A DNA stretch of 64,000 nt. Source: Bacteroidetes bacterium MedPE-SWsnd-G2 (GTDB lineage: Bacteria; Bacteroidota; Bacteroidia; Flavobacteriales; Flavobacteriaceae). The stretch lies in NCBI GenBank assembly GCA_001874335.1, contig MPDE01000008.1:93477-157476 (forward strand), written 5' to 3'. Both the position numbers and the translations under genes were made by a program. This document shows, one piece after another, positions 44,643 to 53,991 of this stretch. The first letter of the stretch is position 1. Each line of letters starts with the position of its first letter. The notes beneath the pieces are model-generated. The model had not been told where the DNA came from. It saw only the letters and a program-made list of their open reading frames with translations, and did not search any database.

Positions 44643-46067
44643 TTATTCTTCAAAAAAATCGTCTTTAAAACCTATAAGGTATAATTTATCTTTTGCTCGG
44701 GTTACTGCTGTGTACAACCATCTTAAATAGTCTTTGTCTATGCCATTAGGTAAATACGGTTGTTCCACAAAAACGGTGTTCCATTGTCCCCCTTGAGATT
44801 TGTGGCAGGTTATCGCATATGAAAACTTAACTTGAAGTGCGTTAAAATGCGGATTATTCTTAACGCCTAAAAACTTTTTGTAGTTAGAGGTTTCATTTTC
44901 ATAATCTTTCATAACCTCTTGGTATAACCTATTAGAATCTTCATAGGTCAAGGATGGTGATTCAGCAGATATAGTATCTAACAATAAAACAGTTTCAAAA
45001 GGTTTCATTTTAGGGTAATCTACCATTTTTACTTTCACCTTGGCAAACTTAAAAGCATATAACTCTTGTATTGCAAATATCTCCAACACTTGAATGATAT
45101 CTCCATTAGCTATAAATCCCGCATCAGAATTTGATTTTAACCAGAAATAGTTGTTTTTCACTACCATTAATAAATCACCTGCAGATAATTCGTTTTCATT
45201 AAACAGGATTCTACTTCTAATTTGTTGGTTGTATAAATTGGCTCTTTTGTTACTTCTAACAATTATTGCAGTTTCTTCCTGACCTGTTTCGCTGTATGAT
45301 GAGTTTATGGCATCCATTATTTCGTAACCATCTACCAACCTTACGATATCCGAATATGGCCCAACATTAAACTTAAACGATTCATAAAAACTATCTTCAA
45401 TAGTTTCTCTTAAACGTGTGGCGTTACTCAAAATTCCTGACTCTTGCCCTTGCCTCACCACTTCATCTAATTCCATGGTTTGCACATTTTTATTGTAATT
45501 AAGCTCTAAATTACTCGGATTTAATGCTGGACTTAAATCTGATTTTACGGGAGGTAACTGAGCGACATCTCCAATTAGCAATAGCTTACATCTAAAACCA
45601 GAATATACATATTGAATTAGATCGTCTAAAAGCGAACCGTTTTCAAAAAACTTAGAATCCGCAACAGCATCCGAAATCATTGAAGCCTCATCCACTATAA
45701 AAATTGTATTTCTATGCTTATTAGGTTGCATCACAAATTTCACCCCACCCGACTTTTCTTTTTTCGGGAAGTATATTTTTTTATGAATTGTAAAGGCTTC
45801 TTTACCAGAATAATTAGAAATAACTTTGGCAGCCCTACCTGTTGGAGCTAAAAGCACAGCACTTTTTTTAGTTTCCCAAAGGTTATTTACCAACAACCCT
45901 ATAATACTAGTTTTTCCTGTGCCTGCAAATCCTTTTAAAAGGTATAAACTTTCTTTTGAAGTATCGAATACAAACTCAGATAATTGTAATAGTACTACCT
46001 CCTGTTTATGGGTAGGCTTAAATGGAAACTTTTGTTTTAGTAGTTTGTAAAATTCTGAAGGAGTCAT
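44643..46067 (-). CDS. RecD/Dda-like superfamily 1B DNA helicase
   Basis: 474 aa. Walker A GFAGTGKTSI, Walker B IFIVDEASMI, motif III LLIGDVAQLPPV, motif V/VI region YAITCHKSQGGQW and LYTAVTRAKDKLYL. It contains a 2B-like SH3 segment (SAGDLLMVVKNNYFW) but no RecB/RecC partner domain, so it is a stand-alone RecD2/Dda/Pif1-like helicase. Cellular role is probably in DNA repair or fork processing. It is divergent from the 46261 gene. Confidence 0.92.
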   Translation of the reverse strand: MTPSEFYKLLKQKFPFKPTHKQEVVLLQLSEFVFDTSKESLYLLKGFAGTGKTSIIGLLVNNLWETKKSAVLLAPTGRAAKVISNYSGKEAFTIHKKIYFPKKEKSGGVKFVMQPNKHRNTIFIVDEASMISDAVADSKFFENGSLLDDLIQYVYSGFRCKLLLIGDVAQLPPVKSDLSPALNPSNLELNYNKNVQTMELDEVVRQGQESGILSNATRLRETIEDSFYESFKFNVGPYSDIVRLVDGYEIMDAINSSYSETGQEETAIIVRSNKRANLYNQQIRSRILFNENELSAGDLLMVVKNNYFWLKSNSDAGFIANGDIIQVLEIFAIQELYAFKFAKVKVKMVDYPKMKPFETVLLLDTISAESPSLTYEDSNRLYQEVMKDYENETSNYKKFLGVKNNPHFNALQVKFSYAITCHKSQGGQWNTVFVEQPYLPNGIDKDYLRWLYTAVTRAKDKLYLIGFKDDFFEE

Positions 46068-46220
46068 GGTAAAGATTAAGGGCTAAATAGTATGCGGAAA
46101 TTTAAGTTAAATCGCCCATAAAACTTAGTCTTTAGTTAATGTTACTTAATAAAAACTTAACAAAACGTAAAATTACGCCTTATTTTGCAATAAGGTGTTT
46201 TCATGAATAAAAAAAAATTG

Positions 46221-46228
46221 TAGTTTTG
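46221..46228 (+). promoter_or_regulatory. -7 promoter box of the 46261 operon
   Basis: TAGTTTTG, exact consensus, 32 nt before the ATG at 46261, in the 193-bp gap divergent to the helicase. Confidence 0.45.
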
Positions 46229-46260
46229 TGCAACATCATTTTAAATAAATAATACAAATT

Positions 46261-46986
46261 ATGCTAAATATAATTATCGCAGTTGTAATTGTAATCTTGT
46301 TAACTATTGGAATCGTCTGGTTAATTGACAAATATGTTCCAAGTAAATTCAAACCAGTTATAAATATAGCCCTTTGGTTGGTTATTGGTTTCTTAGGATA
46401 CAGCACATTCATGTCTGTTTACGGAGAAATAGAATTTAATAAAATTAAAAATAAGCGTTACGCTATTGTTATTGAAGGTCTTAAAGACATTAGAGATGCC
46501 GAGTTAGCTCACAGAACAGTTACAGGGAAATTTAGTGGTAATTTTGATAGTCTTGTTCGTTTTATTGACACTGCTAAATTTACTATTACACAAAGAAGAG
46601 ATTCCAGTGTTAGGGATGAAGAAGAGTCTCGTAGATTTGGAGTAGACATGTTTAAAGACGTTATTATTGTAGATACTTTAGATTTTGTTTCTGTAAGAGA
46701 TTCATTGTTTGGAGCTGATGACAGATACAAATCGATGATGAATGTACCATCTGGAAAAGAAGGCTCTAAATTCGATTTAAAAGCAGGTAGCTTAGATGGT
46801 ATTCCGGTATTTGAGTCTAAGGTTGAAAAGTCTGTAATTTTATATGATCAAGATTCTAACTTAGTTGCAAAAGAAAACGAAGTGGTATCTGTTGACGGTG
46901 TAAACGGTTCTACATTAAAAGTTGGTTCTATGGAAGAAATCAACACAAATGGTAACTGGCCTAAAAATTACTCAAACGAGCAATAA
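46261..46986 (+). CDS. Inner-membrane protein with periplasmic domain, unknown function
   Basis: 241 aa. Two membrane helices near the N-terminus (residues 2-24 and 34-56), then a soluble domain. The soluble part has a helix (IVIEGLKDIRDAELAHRTV) followed by a GKFSGNFDSLVRFIDTAKF region. It is conserved-looking with no catalytic motif I can name. First gene of an operon with a DUF3822 gene and rsmD. Confidence 0.82.
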   Translation: MLNIIIAVVIVILLTIGIVWLIDKYVPSKFKPVINIALWLVIGFLGYSTFMSVYGEIEFNKIKNKRYAIVIEGLKDIRDAELAHRTVTGKFSGNFDSLVRFIDTAKFTITQRRDSSVRDEEESRRFGVDMFKDVIIVDTLDFVSVRDSLFGADDRYKSMMNVPSGKEGSKFDLKAGSLDGIPVFESKVEKSVILYDQDSNLVAKENEVVSVDGVNGSTLKVGSMEEINTNGNWPKNYSNEQ

Positions 46987-46987
46987 A

Positions 46988-47794
46988 TTGAATACAAACA
47001 GTATAAAGGAATTGTCCATTCAAATTAGTTTGAATGGACTTTCTTTTTGTGTACTAAACCGTAGCACACATACAATCGAGTTTCTTATTTCTGAGCACTT
47101 TGATAAAAAACTACCGCCCTTTGCTTTACTAGAGAAACTTAAAGCAGCATTTAGTTTATATGCCGAATTACAAGATGATTTTAATAGTGTATTAATTATT
47201 TATCAAAACGAACTTTCTACGCTTGTCCCGAAAGAATTATTTGATAAGGACACGATTGCCGACTATTTGAAGTTTAATTCTAAGATTCTTAAATCAGATT
47301 ATATTTCTTTTGATGAAATAGCTATTAATTCAAGTGTAAATGTGTTTGTACCCTTGGTAAACATTAATAATTACATTTTTGAAAATTTTGGAAGTTTCAA
47401 ATATAAACACGCCTCTTCTATTTTAGTCGATTCAATTTTGCAATCTAATTATTCATCAAAGGAAGAAAAGGTTGTTTTGAATTTATCATCAGGTTATTTT
47501 GAAATGATCGCATTAAATGAAGGGAAATTGCAGCTATATAATTCGTTTGAATTTGATACCAAAGAAGACTTTATTTATTATGTTTTATTTACAATGGAAC
47601 AACTTAAAATGAGTCCTGAGCAGGTTGAAGTTGTATTATCTGGAGAAATTGATGAAACTTCAGAATTATATCAAATTGCCTATCATTATATAAGGAACGT
47701 TTCGTTTATCAAACCAGGATATACTTTTGCGTTTGAAGAGCAAAGTAAACCTTCGCTTGTACACCAAGATTACTTAATATTAAATAGCTTCTAA
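46988..47794 (+). CDS. DUF3822 family protein
   Basis: 268 aa starting at TTG 46988, one base after the preceding stop. The open frame reaches further back, but only inside the previous gene. ASKHA-like fold features are seen: ELSIQISLNGLSFCVLN at the start and VVLNLSSGYFEMIALNEGKL in the middle. DUF3822 proteins are actin-like ATPase-fold proteins of unknown function that precede rsmD in many Bacteroidota. rsmD follows 1 bp later. Confidence 0.87.
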   Translation: MNTNSIKELSIQISLNGLSFCVLNRSTHTIEFLISEHFDKKLPPFALLEKLKAAFSLYAELQDDFNSVLIIYQNELSTLVPKELFDKDTIADYLKFNSKILKSDYISFDEIAINSSVNVFVPLVNINNYIFENFGSFKYKHASSILVDSILQSNYSSKEEKVVLNLSSGYFEMIALNEGKLQLYNSFEFDTKEDFIYYVLFTMEQLKMSPEQVEVVLSGEIDETSELYQIAYHYIRNVSFIKPGYTFAFEEQSKPSLVHQDYLILNSF

Positions 47795-47795
47795 A

Positions 47796-48338
47796 ATGAG
47801 AATTATATCAGGAAAATATAAAGGACGTAGAATCAATCCTCCTAAAAACTTACCTGTACGTCCTACCACAGATATGGCTAAGGAAGCTCTATTTAACATC
47901 ATTAACAACTTATATTATTTTGATGAATTATCTGTGTTAGATTTATTTGCAGGCACAGGAAGTTTAAGCTTTGAATTTGCATCTCGTGGTACCGAACAAA
48001 TTATTTCTGTTGATCAAAATTTTGGCTGCATAAAATTTATAAATCAGATGGCAGAAGAATTTGAAATGCCAATTCAAACCATTAAGTCTGATGTCTTTAA
48101 ATTCTTAGAAAAAACTACGGTAAAGTCCAATTTAATTTTTGCCGACCCACCCTACGCTTTTACTGATGAACAGTTTGCTGAAATTGTAGAATTAGTGTTT
48201 GAAAATGAACTGTTAGAAGAAGATGGTTTGTTGATTGTAGAGCATTCAAAACACACCAAAATTTCTAACATAAAGCACTTTAGTTATGATAAGAATTATG
48301 GTGGCAACAAGTTTAGCTTTTTTGAGTTAACTAGTTAA
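47796..48338 (+). CDS. rsmD: 16S rRNA (guanine966-N2)-methyltransferase RsmD
   Basis: 180 aa. MRIISGKYKGRRINPP at the start, SAM motif LDLFAGTGSLSFEFASRG and the catalytic FADPPYAF. RsmD makes m2G966 in 16S rRNA. Last gene of the 46261 operon. Confidence 0.95.
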   Translation: MRIISGKYKGRRINPPKNLPVRPTTDMAKEALFNIINNLYYFDELSVLDLFAGTGSLSFEFASRGTEQIISVDQNFGCIKFINQMAEEFEMPIQTIKSDVFKFLEKTTVKSNLIFADPPYAFTDEQFAEIVELVFENELLEEDGLLIVEHSKHTKISNIKHFSYDKNYGGNKFSFFELTS

Positions 48339-48499
48339 TTTTCAGTTAAACACCTTTAATTCGTATTATATTTTTGTACATTTAAGTACCTCTCTTAGAA
48401 TAATTAAATCTGTATGGTTTAATTAGTTAGCATACCCAAAATCTTTAGAACAACAATTTGCTGTGTTTGAATTTAATATCAATCATAATCAAATATGTC

Positions 48500-49027
48500 A
48501 TGAAAAAAATCTTTATTATTAGTTGCATTGCTTTAGTCTTTATGAGTTGCAACAAGGAGCCGAGGTACACGACTACTGCACCAGAAATAGATGTTGCTAA
48601 AACATTTATTGATGCTTATGAAACTCAAAATTGGGAGGTTTGGAGGTCGCAGTATACCGATTCTTCAAAAATATATCATAATACCTGGAAAACGGCTTCT
48701 TCGCCAGAGGAAGTTATGGATTCACATAAAACAATGATTGCAAATTTAGAATCCTATGGTTTTGAAAAAGAGCCTATATATTATGAGCGCACTATTGATG
48801 ATGAAGGAGATGTTTGGGTGAATTTTTGGGGGCAATGGATTGGTGTATTAAAAGAGAGTAAAAAGAAGGTAGAAATCCCTGTGCATTTATCTATAAGGTT
48901 TGTGGATGGAAAAAATGTAGAAGAATATGGTTTTTGGAACCCATCCGATTATGTTAATGGTTTAATTGAAATCCAATCACAAGAAATATCAGAGTTGCCA
49001 CAAGATGCCGTTTCGCAACTCCATTAA
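48500..49027 (+). CDS. Lipoprotein with NTF2-like domain
   Basis: 175 aa from the ATG at 48500 (MKKIFIISCIALVFMSC), chosen because it gives a clean lipoprotein signal with the lipobox Cys17; the frame is open back to 48458. The mature part is NTF2/SnoaL-like: AKTFIDAYETQNWEVWRSQY and VHLSIRFVDGKNVEEYGFW. Ligand or reaction is unknown. A possible -7 box TATTTTTG lies at 48369-48376. Confidence 0.83.
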   Translation: MKKIFIISCIALVFMSCNKEPRYTTTAPEIDVAKTFIDAYETQNWEVWRSQYTDSSKIYHNTWKTASSPEEVMDSHKTMIANLESYGFEKEPIYYERTIDDEGDVWVNFWGQWIGVLKESKKKVEIPVHLSIRFVDGKNVEEYGFWNPSDYVNGLIEIQSQEISELPQDAVSQLH

Positions 49028-49029
49028 AA

Positions 49030-49060
49030 AAACAAACCCTTAATTGCTTAAGGGTTGTTT
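49030..49060. terminator. Terminator shared by rnpB and the lipoprotein gene
   Basis: Stem aaccctt-aa / tt-aagggtt around 49035-49056 with loop ttgc. On the minus strand it is followed by TTTGTTTTTTT, so it mainly ends rnpB; T-rich sequence on the plus side may also stop the lipoprotein transcript. Confidence 0.75.
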
Positions 49061-49065
49061 TAGAA

Positions 49066-49368
49066 TAAGTTTAACTATAAGCCGGATTCTGTACTCTTTG
49101 CAGAGTCCTTATCATTTATCTGAGTATTATGTTACCATAACACTTTAGCTGTCTACCCTCCAACATTGGGCGTGCAACCCTTAAGCGTTGGTTTACATGA
49201 CATTGCACCATATAGAGTTTACCTGATTTCACTACAGCTTAACCTGTACATTCTTTCTGTTGCACTTTTCCTAATTTTACAACTGGTGGCCATTAACCAC
49301 TATATTGCACTACGGTGTCCGGACTTTCCTCCATTTGTTATACAAACAGCGATAAGGCATTATACTTA
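49066..49368 (-). ncRNA. rnpB: RNase P RNA, class A
   Basis: On the minus strand the 5' part contains GGAGGAAAGTCCGGAC and the 3' part ends ATCCGGCTTATA, the two conserved halves of the bacterial RNase P catalytic core. The ends pair as helix P1: TAAGTATAAT (49368-49359) with GTTAAACTTA (49075-49066), with a single mismatch and one G-U. About 303 nt. A TAATTTTG box at 49373-49380 would start transcription at about the 5' end. The RNA cleaves the 5' leader from pre-tRNAs. Confidence 0.95.
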
Positions 49369-49372
49369 AAGA

Positions 49373-49380
49373 CAAAATTA
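49373..49380 (-). promoter_or_regulatory. -7 promoter box of rnpB
   Basis: TAATTTTG on the minus strand, exact TAnnTTTG, placed a few bases before the predicted RNA 5' end. Confidence 0.5.
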
Positions 49381-49491
49381 CTCTTTTCCGTTGGTAATTC
49401 ACTATTTTATACAAAACAAAAAACTACTTTTAATTGTTAATAACTCCTTTCAATTTTTGCGCATAGAATTTATAATTATGAGTTGAATTTT

Positions 49492-49499
49492 TAAATTTG
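49492..49499 (+). promoter_or_regulatory. -7 promoter box of dnaX
   Basis: TAAATTTG, exact consensus, 18 nt before the dnaX ATG, implying a very short leader. Confidence 0.45.
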
Positions 49500-49517
49500 T
49501 TCTTCTAAGAATTTTCA

Positions 49518-51209
49518 ATGGAACATTTTGTAGTATCAGCCAGAAAATATAGACCACAAACCTTTAAGGATGTTGTAGGTCAGCAAGCTATTACAAATAC
49601 TTTATTAAATGCTATTGAAAATAATCACTTAGCTCAAGCGCTTTTGTTTACCGGTCCTCGTGGAGTTGGTAAAACAACTTGTGCTCGAATTTTAGCTAAG
49701 ATGATAAATGAAGAAGATGGAAACACTTCTGAAGAAGACTTTGCATTTAATATTTTTGAGTTAGATGCCGCATCAAACAACTCTGTTGATGATATTAGAA
49801 GCTTAACAGATCAAGTTAGAATCCCTCCTCAAGTAGGTAAATATAAAGTATATATCATTGACGAGGTTCATATGTTGTCTCAAGCCGCTTTTAACGCGTT
49901 TTTGAAAACATTAGAAGAGCCTCCAAAACATTGTATTTTTATTCTTGCTACTACAGAAAAACATAAAATAATCCCTACCATCTTATCCCGTTGTCAGATT
50001 TTCGATTTTAAGAGAATTACAGTATCTGATGCTAAAGATTATTTAAAATACATTGCAGAACAACAAGGTATCAATGCCGAAGATGATGCGCTTCATATCA
50101 TTGCTCAGAAAGCAGATGGAGCCATGCGTGATGCCTTATCTATATTTGATAGGGTTGTAAGTTTCTCTGGTAAAAATTTAACAAGGCAAGCCGTAACCGA
50201 GAATTTAAATGTTCTTGATTATGAAACTTACTTTAAGAGTACAGATTTAATTCTTGAAAATAAAATACCTGACTTACTTGTCTTTTTTAATACCATTTTG
50301 GCCAAAGGATTTGACGGGCATCATTACATTGCTGGATTAGCTTCTCATTTTAGAGATCTAATGGTTTGTAAAACACCTAAAACCATAGAATTATTGGAAG
50401 TAGGAGAACAAACCAAAATCAAGTACCAAGAGCAATGTGCTAAAACAAGCCAAGAGTTCTTGATGCAGGGAATTCAAATTGCCAATGATTGCGATTTAAA
50501 ATATAGGAGTAGTAAAAATCAAAGACTACTCGTCGAACTATGCTTAATGCAGTTAGCCTCTATCACTTTTGATGGAGAAAAAAAAAATAGCAAACGGTTC
50601 ATAATTCCGCCCTCCTATTTTAGAGCTAAAGGTATTGAACCAATAGCTGTAACTACTCAAAACCAGACATCTAAACCTAAAGTGGTAGTTAGTACTAGTA
50701 CTCCGGTTAAACCCGTTCAGGTTGCTCCAGAGCTGTCAAAAACACCTTTGCAATCAAATTCTGGATTATCTTTAAGTAGTATTCGCAAAAAGAAGGAACA
50801 TGCGCTTAAAAAGATGGAAGTTGTTATTGACCCTGACGATTTGCCGAAAGAAGATTTTACGATAGAAGAGTTTTTAAAAGCTTGGAAGGAATACTCACAA
50901 CTTTTAAGCAAGAGAGGTGAAAAAATTATGGCTTCTATTTTAGAAATGAATGAGCCAAAATTAAATAACCTAACTATTGAGTTAACCTTCCCTAATGAAT
51001 CCTTAAAAATTGAGTTAGAGCGTGCTCAATTCCCTTTAATGGAGTATCTTAGAAAGCGTTTACAAAATTTTGATATTAAACTCGAGATTTTTGTCAATGA
51101 AGAAGTTGCTAAAAAATATGCCTTTACAGTTGAAGATAAATACAACAAGTTGAAGGAAAAAAATCCAAATATAGAATTATTGCGATCTGTATTTGGCTTA
51201 GATATTTAG
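49518..51209 (+). CDS. dnaX: DNA polymerase III subunit gamma/tau
   Basis: 563 aa. AAA+ clamp-loader domain with Walker A GPRGVGKTT (46-54), IIDEVHMLS and the sensor region ATTEKHKIIPTILSRC. The four-Cys zinc module that normally follows helix 1 is missing; residues 62-78 hold an acidic linker (INEEDGNTSEEDFAFN) with no Cys. The C-terminal third is charged and includes a tau-like region. I saw no typical frameshift slip site, so it is probably made as one product. First gene of an operon with two more genes. Confidence 0.94.
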   Translation: MEHFVVSARKYRPQTFKDVVGQQAITNTLLNAIENNHLAQALLFTGPRGVGKTTCARILAKMINEEDGNTSEEDFAFNIFELDAASNNSVDDIRSLTDQVRIPPQVGKYKVYIIDEVHMLSQAAFNAFLKTLEEPPKHCIFILATTEKHKIIPTILSRCQIFDFKRITVSDAKDYLKYIAEQQGINAEDDALHIIAQKADGAMRDALSIFDRVVSFSGKNLTRQAVTENLNVLDYETYFKSTDLILENKIPDLLVFFNTILAKGFDGHHYIAGLASHFRDLMVCKTPKTIELLEVGEQTKIKYQEQCAKTSQEFLMQGIQIANDCDLKYRSSKNQRLLVELCLMQLASITFDGEKKNSKRFIIPPSYFRAKGIEPIAVTTQNQTSKPKVVVSTSTPVKPVQVAPELSKTPLQSNSGLSLSSIRKKKEHALKKMEVVIDPDDLPKEDFTIEEFLKAWKEYSQLLSKRGEKIMASILEMNEPKLNNLTIELTFPNESLKIELERAQFPLMEYLRKRLQNFDIKLEIFVNEEVAKKYAFTVEDKYNKLKEKNPNIELLRSVFGLDI

Positions 51210-51211
51210 TT

Positions 51212-51769
51212 ATGAAATCGATTCTACTTTTAATATCAGGAATTCTTTGTCTTTTGATTATGGGATGTCACCCTAAACCCACTAAAAAACAACGAATTGA
51301 TCGTGCAATCATTACTTTTAGTGAGCATCAGAATTACATGCCTGAAATTAAAATAATTCCGGAGCAATACAACGAAATTGTTACCGACACTATCCTTGAT
51401 TCGAGCATTAGAGTTAGAATTAAGAATTATTCACATATGAATGAGGCTATTGTTATCAATAAGTCAGAAGAAAAATTGGAAGAACAGTACCGCATCATTT
51501 CTTCTGATATTCAGGTTTATTTTAATGATAACAAAACTATAACGGCAACGATTAATGCAAACCATATTTCAAAGGAATTTAAAACGGACCAATTTTGGGA
51601 TAATGCAAACATTCAGTATTCTTGGTTAAATCAAGAACAATCTACTAAAGACAAGGTTGCATTGAATATTACCTTATATAATCCTCTGCTTGATTTACAT
51701 AAATCATTAACACTTACAATAGATAAACAGGGTATTAAAACATACTCTGAAGAAACTAAATTTATTTAA
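51212..51769 (+). CDS. Lipoprotein, unknown function
   Basis: 185 aa. Lipoprotein signal MKSILLLISGILCLLIMGC with lipidation at Cys19. The mature domain is beta-rich (TDTILDSSIRVRIKNYS, DIQVYFNDNKTITATIN) with no motif I recognise. It begins 2 bp after dnaX and ends 1 bp before miaE, so it is clearly co-transcribed with both, though no functional link is evident. Confidence 0.82.
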   Translation: MKSILLLISGILCLLIMGCHPKPTKKQRIDRAIITFSEHQNYMPEIKIIPEQYNEIVTDTILDSSIRVRIKNYSHMNEAIVINKSEEKLEEQYRIISSDIQVYFNDNKTITATINANHISKEFKTDQFWDNANIQYSWLNQEQSTKDKVALNITLYNPLLDLHKSLTLTIDKQGIKTYSEETKFI

Positions 51770-51770
51770 A

Positions 51771-52352
51771 ATGTTAGGACTAAAATTACCAACAGACCCG
51801 AGATGGGTTAATATTGTAGAAAAAAATATTGAAGAAATATTAACCGACCATGCCTTTTGCGAACAGAAGGCTGCAAGTACTGCTATTTCTTTAATTGTAA
51901 GTTTTCCAGAATACACCGATTTAGTTCAAGAAATGGTAGCTCTGGTAAAAGAGGAAATGAGCCATTTTAAAATGGTGCATGATCGCATTATTGCTAACGG
52001 ATGGACCCTTGGAAGAGATAGAAAGGACGAATATGTAATTCAGCTTTTAAAGTTTTTCCCTAAAGGTGGTAGTAGAATTGATCAAATGGTACATAGACTA
52101 TTATACGCCGCACTAATTGAAGCAAGAAGCTGCGAACGATTTAGACTTTTATCTGAAGAATTAGAAGACAAAGAATTGGCTGAGTTTTACAGAAAACTAA
52201 TGGTAAGTGAAGCTAATCATTACACGATGTTTTTAGGCTTTGCTCGACAATATGGAGAACGAGAAGTTGTGGATTCTAAATGGCAAGATTTATTAGAATA
52301 CGAAGCTGAAATCATGCGTAACTTAGGTAAAAAAGAAACAGTTCACGGATAA
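51771..52352 (+). CDS. miaE: tRNA-(ms2io6A)-hydroxylase MiaE-like
   Basis: 193 aa. Ferritin-like four-helix diiron protein. Ligand-bearing helices are EILTDHAFCEQKAAS, VKEEMSHFKMVHDR, ALIEARSCERFRLLSEEL and MVSEANHYTMFL, giving the Glu/His pairs of MiaE. The enzyme hydroxylates the isopentenyl chain of ms2i6A37 in tRNA, using O2. Last gene of the dnaX operon. Confidence 0.92.
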   Translation: MLGLKLPTDPRWVNIVEKNIEEILTDHAFCEQKAASTAISLIVSFPEYTDLVQEMVALVKEEMSHFKMVHDRIIANGWTLGRDRKDEYVIQLLKFFPKGGSRIDQMVHRLLYAALIEARSCERFRLLSEELEDKELAEFYRKLMVSEANHYTMFLGFARQYGEREVVDSKWQDLLEYEAEIMRNLGKKETVHG

Positions 52353-52354
52353 AA

Positions 52355-52392
52355 TAAAAGGGAGTAAATGTAAGATACATTTTACTCCCTAA
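52355..52392 (-). terminator. Terminator of the outer-membrane barrel gene
   Basis: Stem agggagtaaatgta (52359-52372) / tacattttactccct (52376-52390) with one bulged T. On the minus strand T-rich ttttattttat follows. It may also stop the dnaX operon, though the plus side has only a weak T-run. Confidence 0.75.
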
Positions 52393-52414
52393 ATATAGAA
52401 AATTGATTAATAGC

Positions 52415-52942
52415 CTAGATTTTGTAGTTAATACCCAATTGAATCACTTCGTTTTTGGCTTCGGGCATTAGGTGATTGTCAAAAACATTTGAAAACCCAT
52501 AATTATATCTCGCATCTAAAGATAACTCTTCAGTTATTTTAAACTCAATAAGTCCTACTCCGGCAAAAACAAAGTTTTTAAATCCATCATCTTTCTTATT
52601 AACCTTTAAACCTAATTGAGGTCCTAATCCAACTGTCCATTTCTTAGCGAAATTATATTTGGCAGTAACTGGTAAATTAAGATAATCATTTCTAAAGTCT
52701 TCCTTGTCTGCACCTTCAGATGAGAAATGAAGTTCAGGAACTATTGAAAACACATCACTTATACCGATATCTACAAATACTCCAAAAACAAAACCGTTGC
52801 GATGCGGATTGTCATTAACAGGAACTGAGCTGTAATTTAAATTGGAAATGGAATAGGCAGCTCGAACACCGTATTTGGTGTCTTGGGAAAAACTAAAAGT
52901 AGTAGCTAAAAATAATAGTATAGCCGTAACCGTGTACTTCAT
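52415..52942 (-). CDS. Outer-membrane beta-barrel protein (PorT-like)
   Basis: 175 aa from the ATG at 52942 (MKYTVTAILLFLATTFSFSQ), a normal signal peptide; ATGs at 52945 and 52963 are also in frame. Mature part shows amphipathic strands typical of an eight-strand barrel (YGVRAAYSISNLNY, NGFVFGVFVDIGISDVF, KWTVGLGPQLGLKVN, ELSLDARYNYGFSNVF) and ends in a C-terminal aromatic/hydrophobic strand (NEVIQLGINYKI). Probably a small porin-family protein of unknown role. Confidence 0.85.
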   Translation of the reverse strand: MKYTVTAILLFLATTFSFSQDTKYGVRAAYSISNLNYSSVPVNDNPHRNGFVFGVFVDIGISDVFSIVPELHFSSEGADKEDFRNDYLNLPVTAKYNFAKKWTVGLGPQLGLKVNKKDDGFKNFVFAGVGLIEFKITEELSLDARYNYGFSNVFDNHLMPEAKNEVIQLGINYKI

Positions 52943-53081
52943 CATTCTAATAATTAAGTTCATAGCGCATCATAAAAAAAAAGAGCACTAATTAATTTGA
53001 GTACTTGAATATAAATTGAAATGAATTAAGGCAACTAAAAATTAGACATTACACACAAAAAAAAGATGAAGTGCAGTAAAT

Positions 53082-53990
53082 CTATAATTCTGTAGCTGAG
53101 ATGGTTTTATTATACATGCTTTTAATTATACCATCAGATAGTCCAATTTTTGGAACATACATATCTCTAGCTCCACACCATTTCATAGCTGACAGGTATA
53201 TTCTCGTTGCAGGGATTATTACATCTGCCCTATCTACATTTAAATTGAGCTTTGTTATACGCTCTTCATAGGAGTAGGATTGCAAATTTTTATAATAGGC
53301 TGATAGGTAAAAATAAGTTAGCGGTTTTCCCATTTTTTTGCCTGAAATCTTAAATATTTTATTGATGTTTCCTCCAGACCCAATCAATTCAATTTCGTCA
53401 TATTGATTGGTGTTAATTTTAATCCATTGTTCTAAATCCTGCCATACTTTATTTGAAACGATATCTTTTAATAGTCTAACAGTACCTATTTTAAATGACT
53501 TTGAAGTTACAGTTTCACCTAAATGGATAACCGTAAACTCTGTACTTCCACCACCAACATCAACATACAAATAGGTTTTATTTTCATCAATATAAGAATG
53601 CAAATCTGTAGAAGCTATTATAGCAGCTTCTTCCTTTCCATCAATAATATCAATCTTGACCTCAGATCGCTCCAATATACGTTTAACCAATTCTTCGCCA
53701 TTTGAGGCTTCTCTCATGGCCGAAGTAGCACAAGCTTTATATGCTTTAACTTTATGAGAATTCATTAAAAGCCGAAAAGCAGTCATGGTTTCAACTAAGC
53801 GTAACCGGTTTTCTTTCGTAATTCTGCCATTTATAAATACATCAGCTCCCAGTCTAATAGGAACTCTAACCAATGACGTTTTTCTAAACATTGGAGGTTT
53901 ATTCTTTTCTTTAATAATATCAGAAATTAGTAACCTTACTGCATTAGAGCCAATGTCAATGGCGGCGTATTTTTTGATGGATAACTTCAC
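53082..53990 (-). CDS. ppx: Ppx/GppA-family exopolyphosphatase
   Basis: 302 aa, the short core form without the C-terminal domains of E. coli Ppx. ASKHA motifs: AAIDIGSNAVRLLISD, ACATSAMREASNGEEL, YVDVGGGSTEFTVI and LIGSGGNINK. It trims terminal phosphates from polyphosphate or hydrolyses pppGpp; operon context with ppk1 favours polyphosphate. It starts 1 bp after the ppk1 stop. Confidence 0.92.
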   Translation of the reverse strand: MKLSIKKYAAIDIGSNAVRLLISDIIKEKNKPPMFRKTSLVRVPIRLGADVFINGRITKENRLRLVETMTAFRLLMNSHKVKAYKACATSAMREASNGEELVKRILERSEVKIDIIDGKEEAAIIASTDLHSYIDENKTYLYVDVGGGSTEFTVIHLGETVTSKSFKIGTVRLLKDIVSNKVWQDLEQWIKINTNQYDEIELIGSGGNINKIFKISGKKMGKPLTYFYLSAYYKNLQSYSYEERITKLNLNVDRADVIIPATRIYLSAMKWCGARDMYVPKIGLSDGIIKSMYNKTISATEL

Positions 53991-53991
53991 G

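Noticed and set aside
49166..49369. 67-codon plus-strand reading frame
   Set aside because: It lies entirely within the RNase P RNA gene on the other strand, whose conserved core and P1 pairing are clear.
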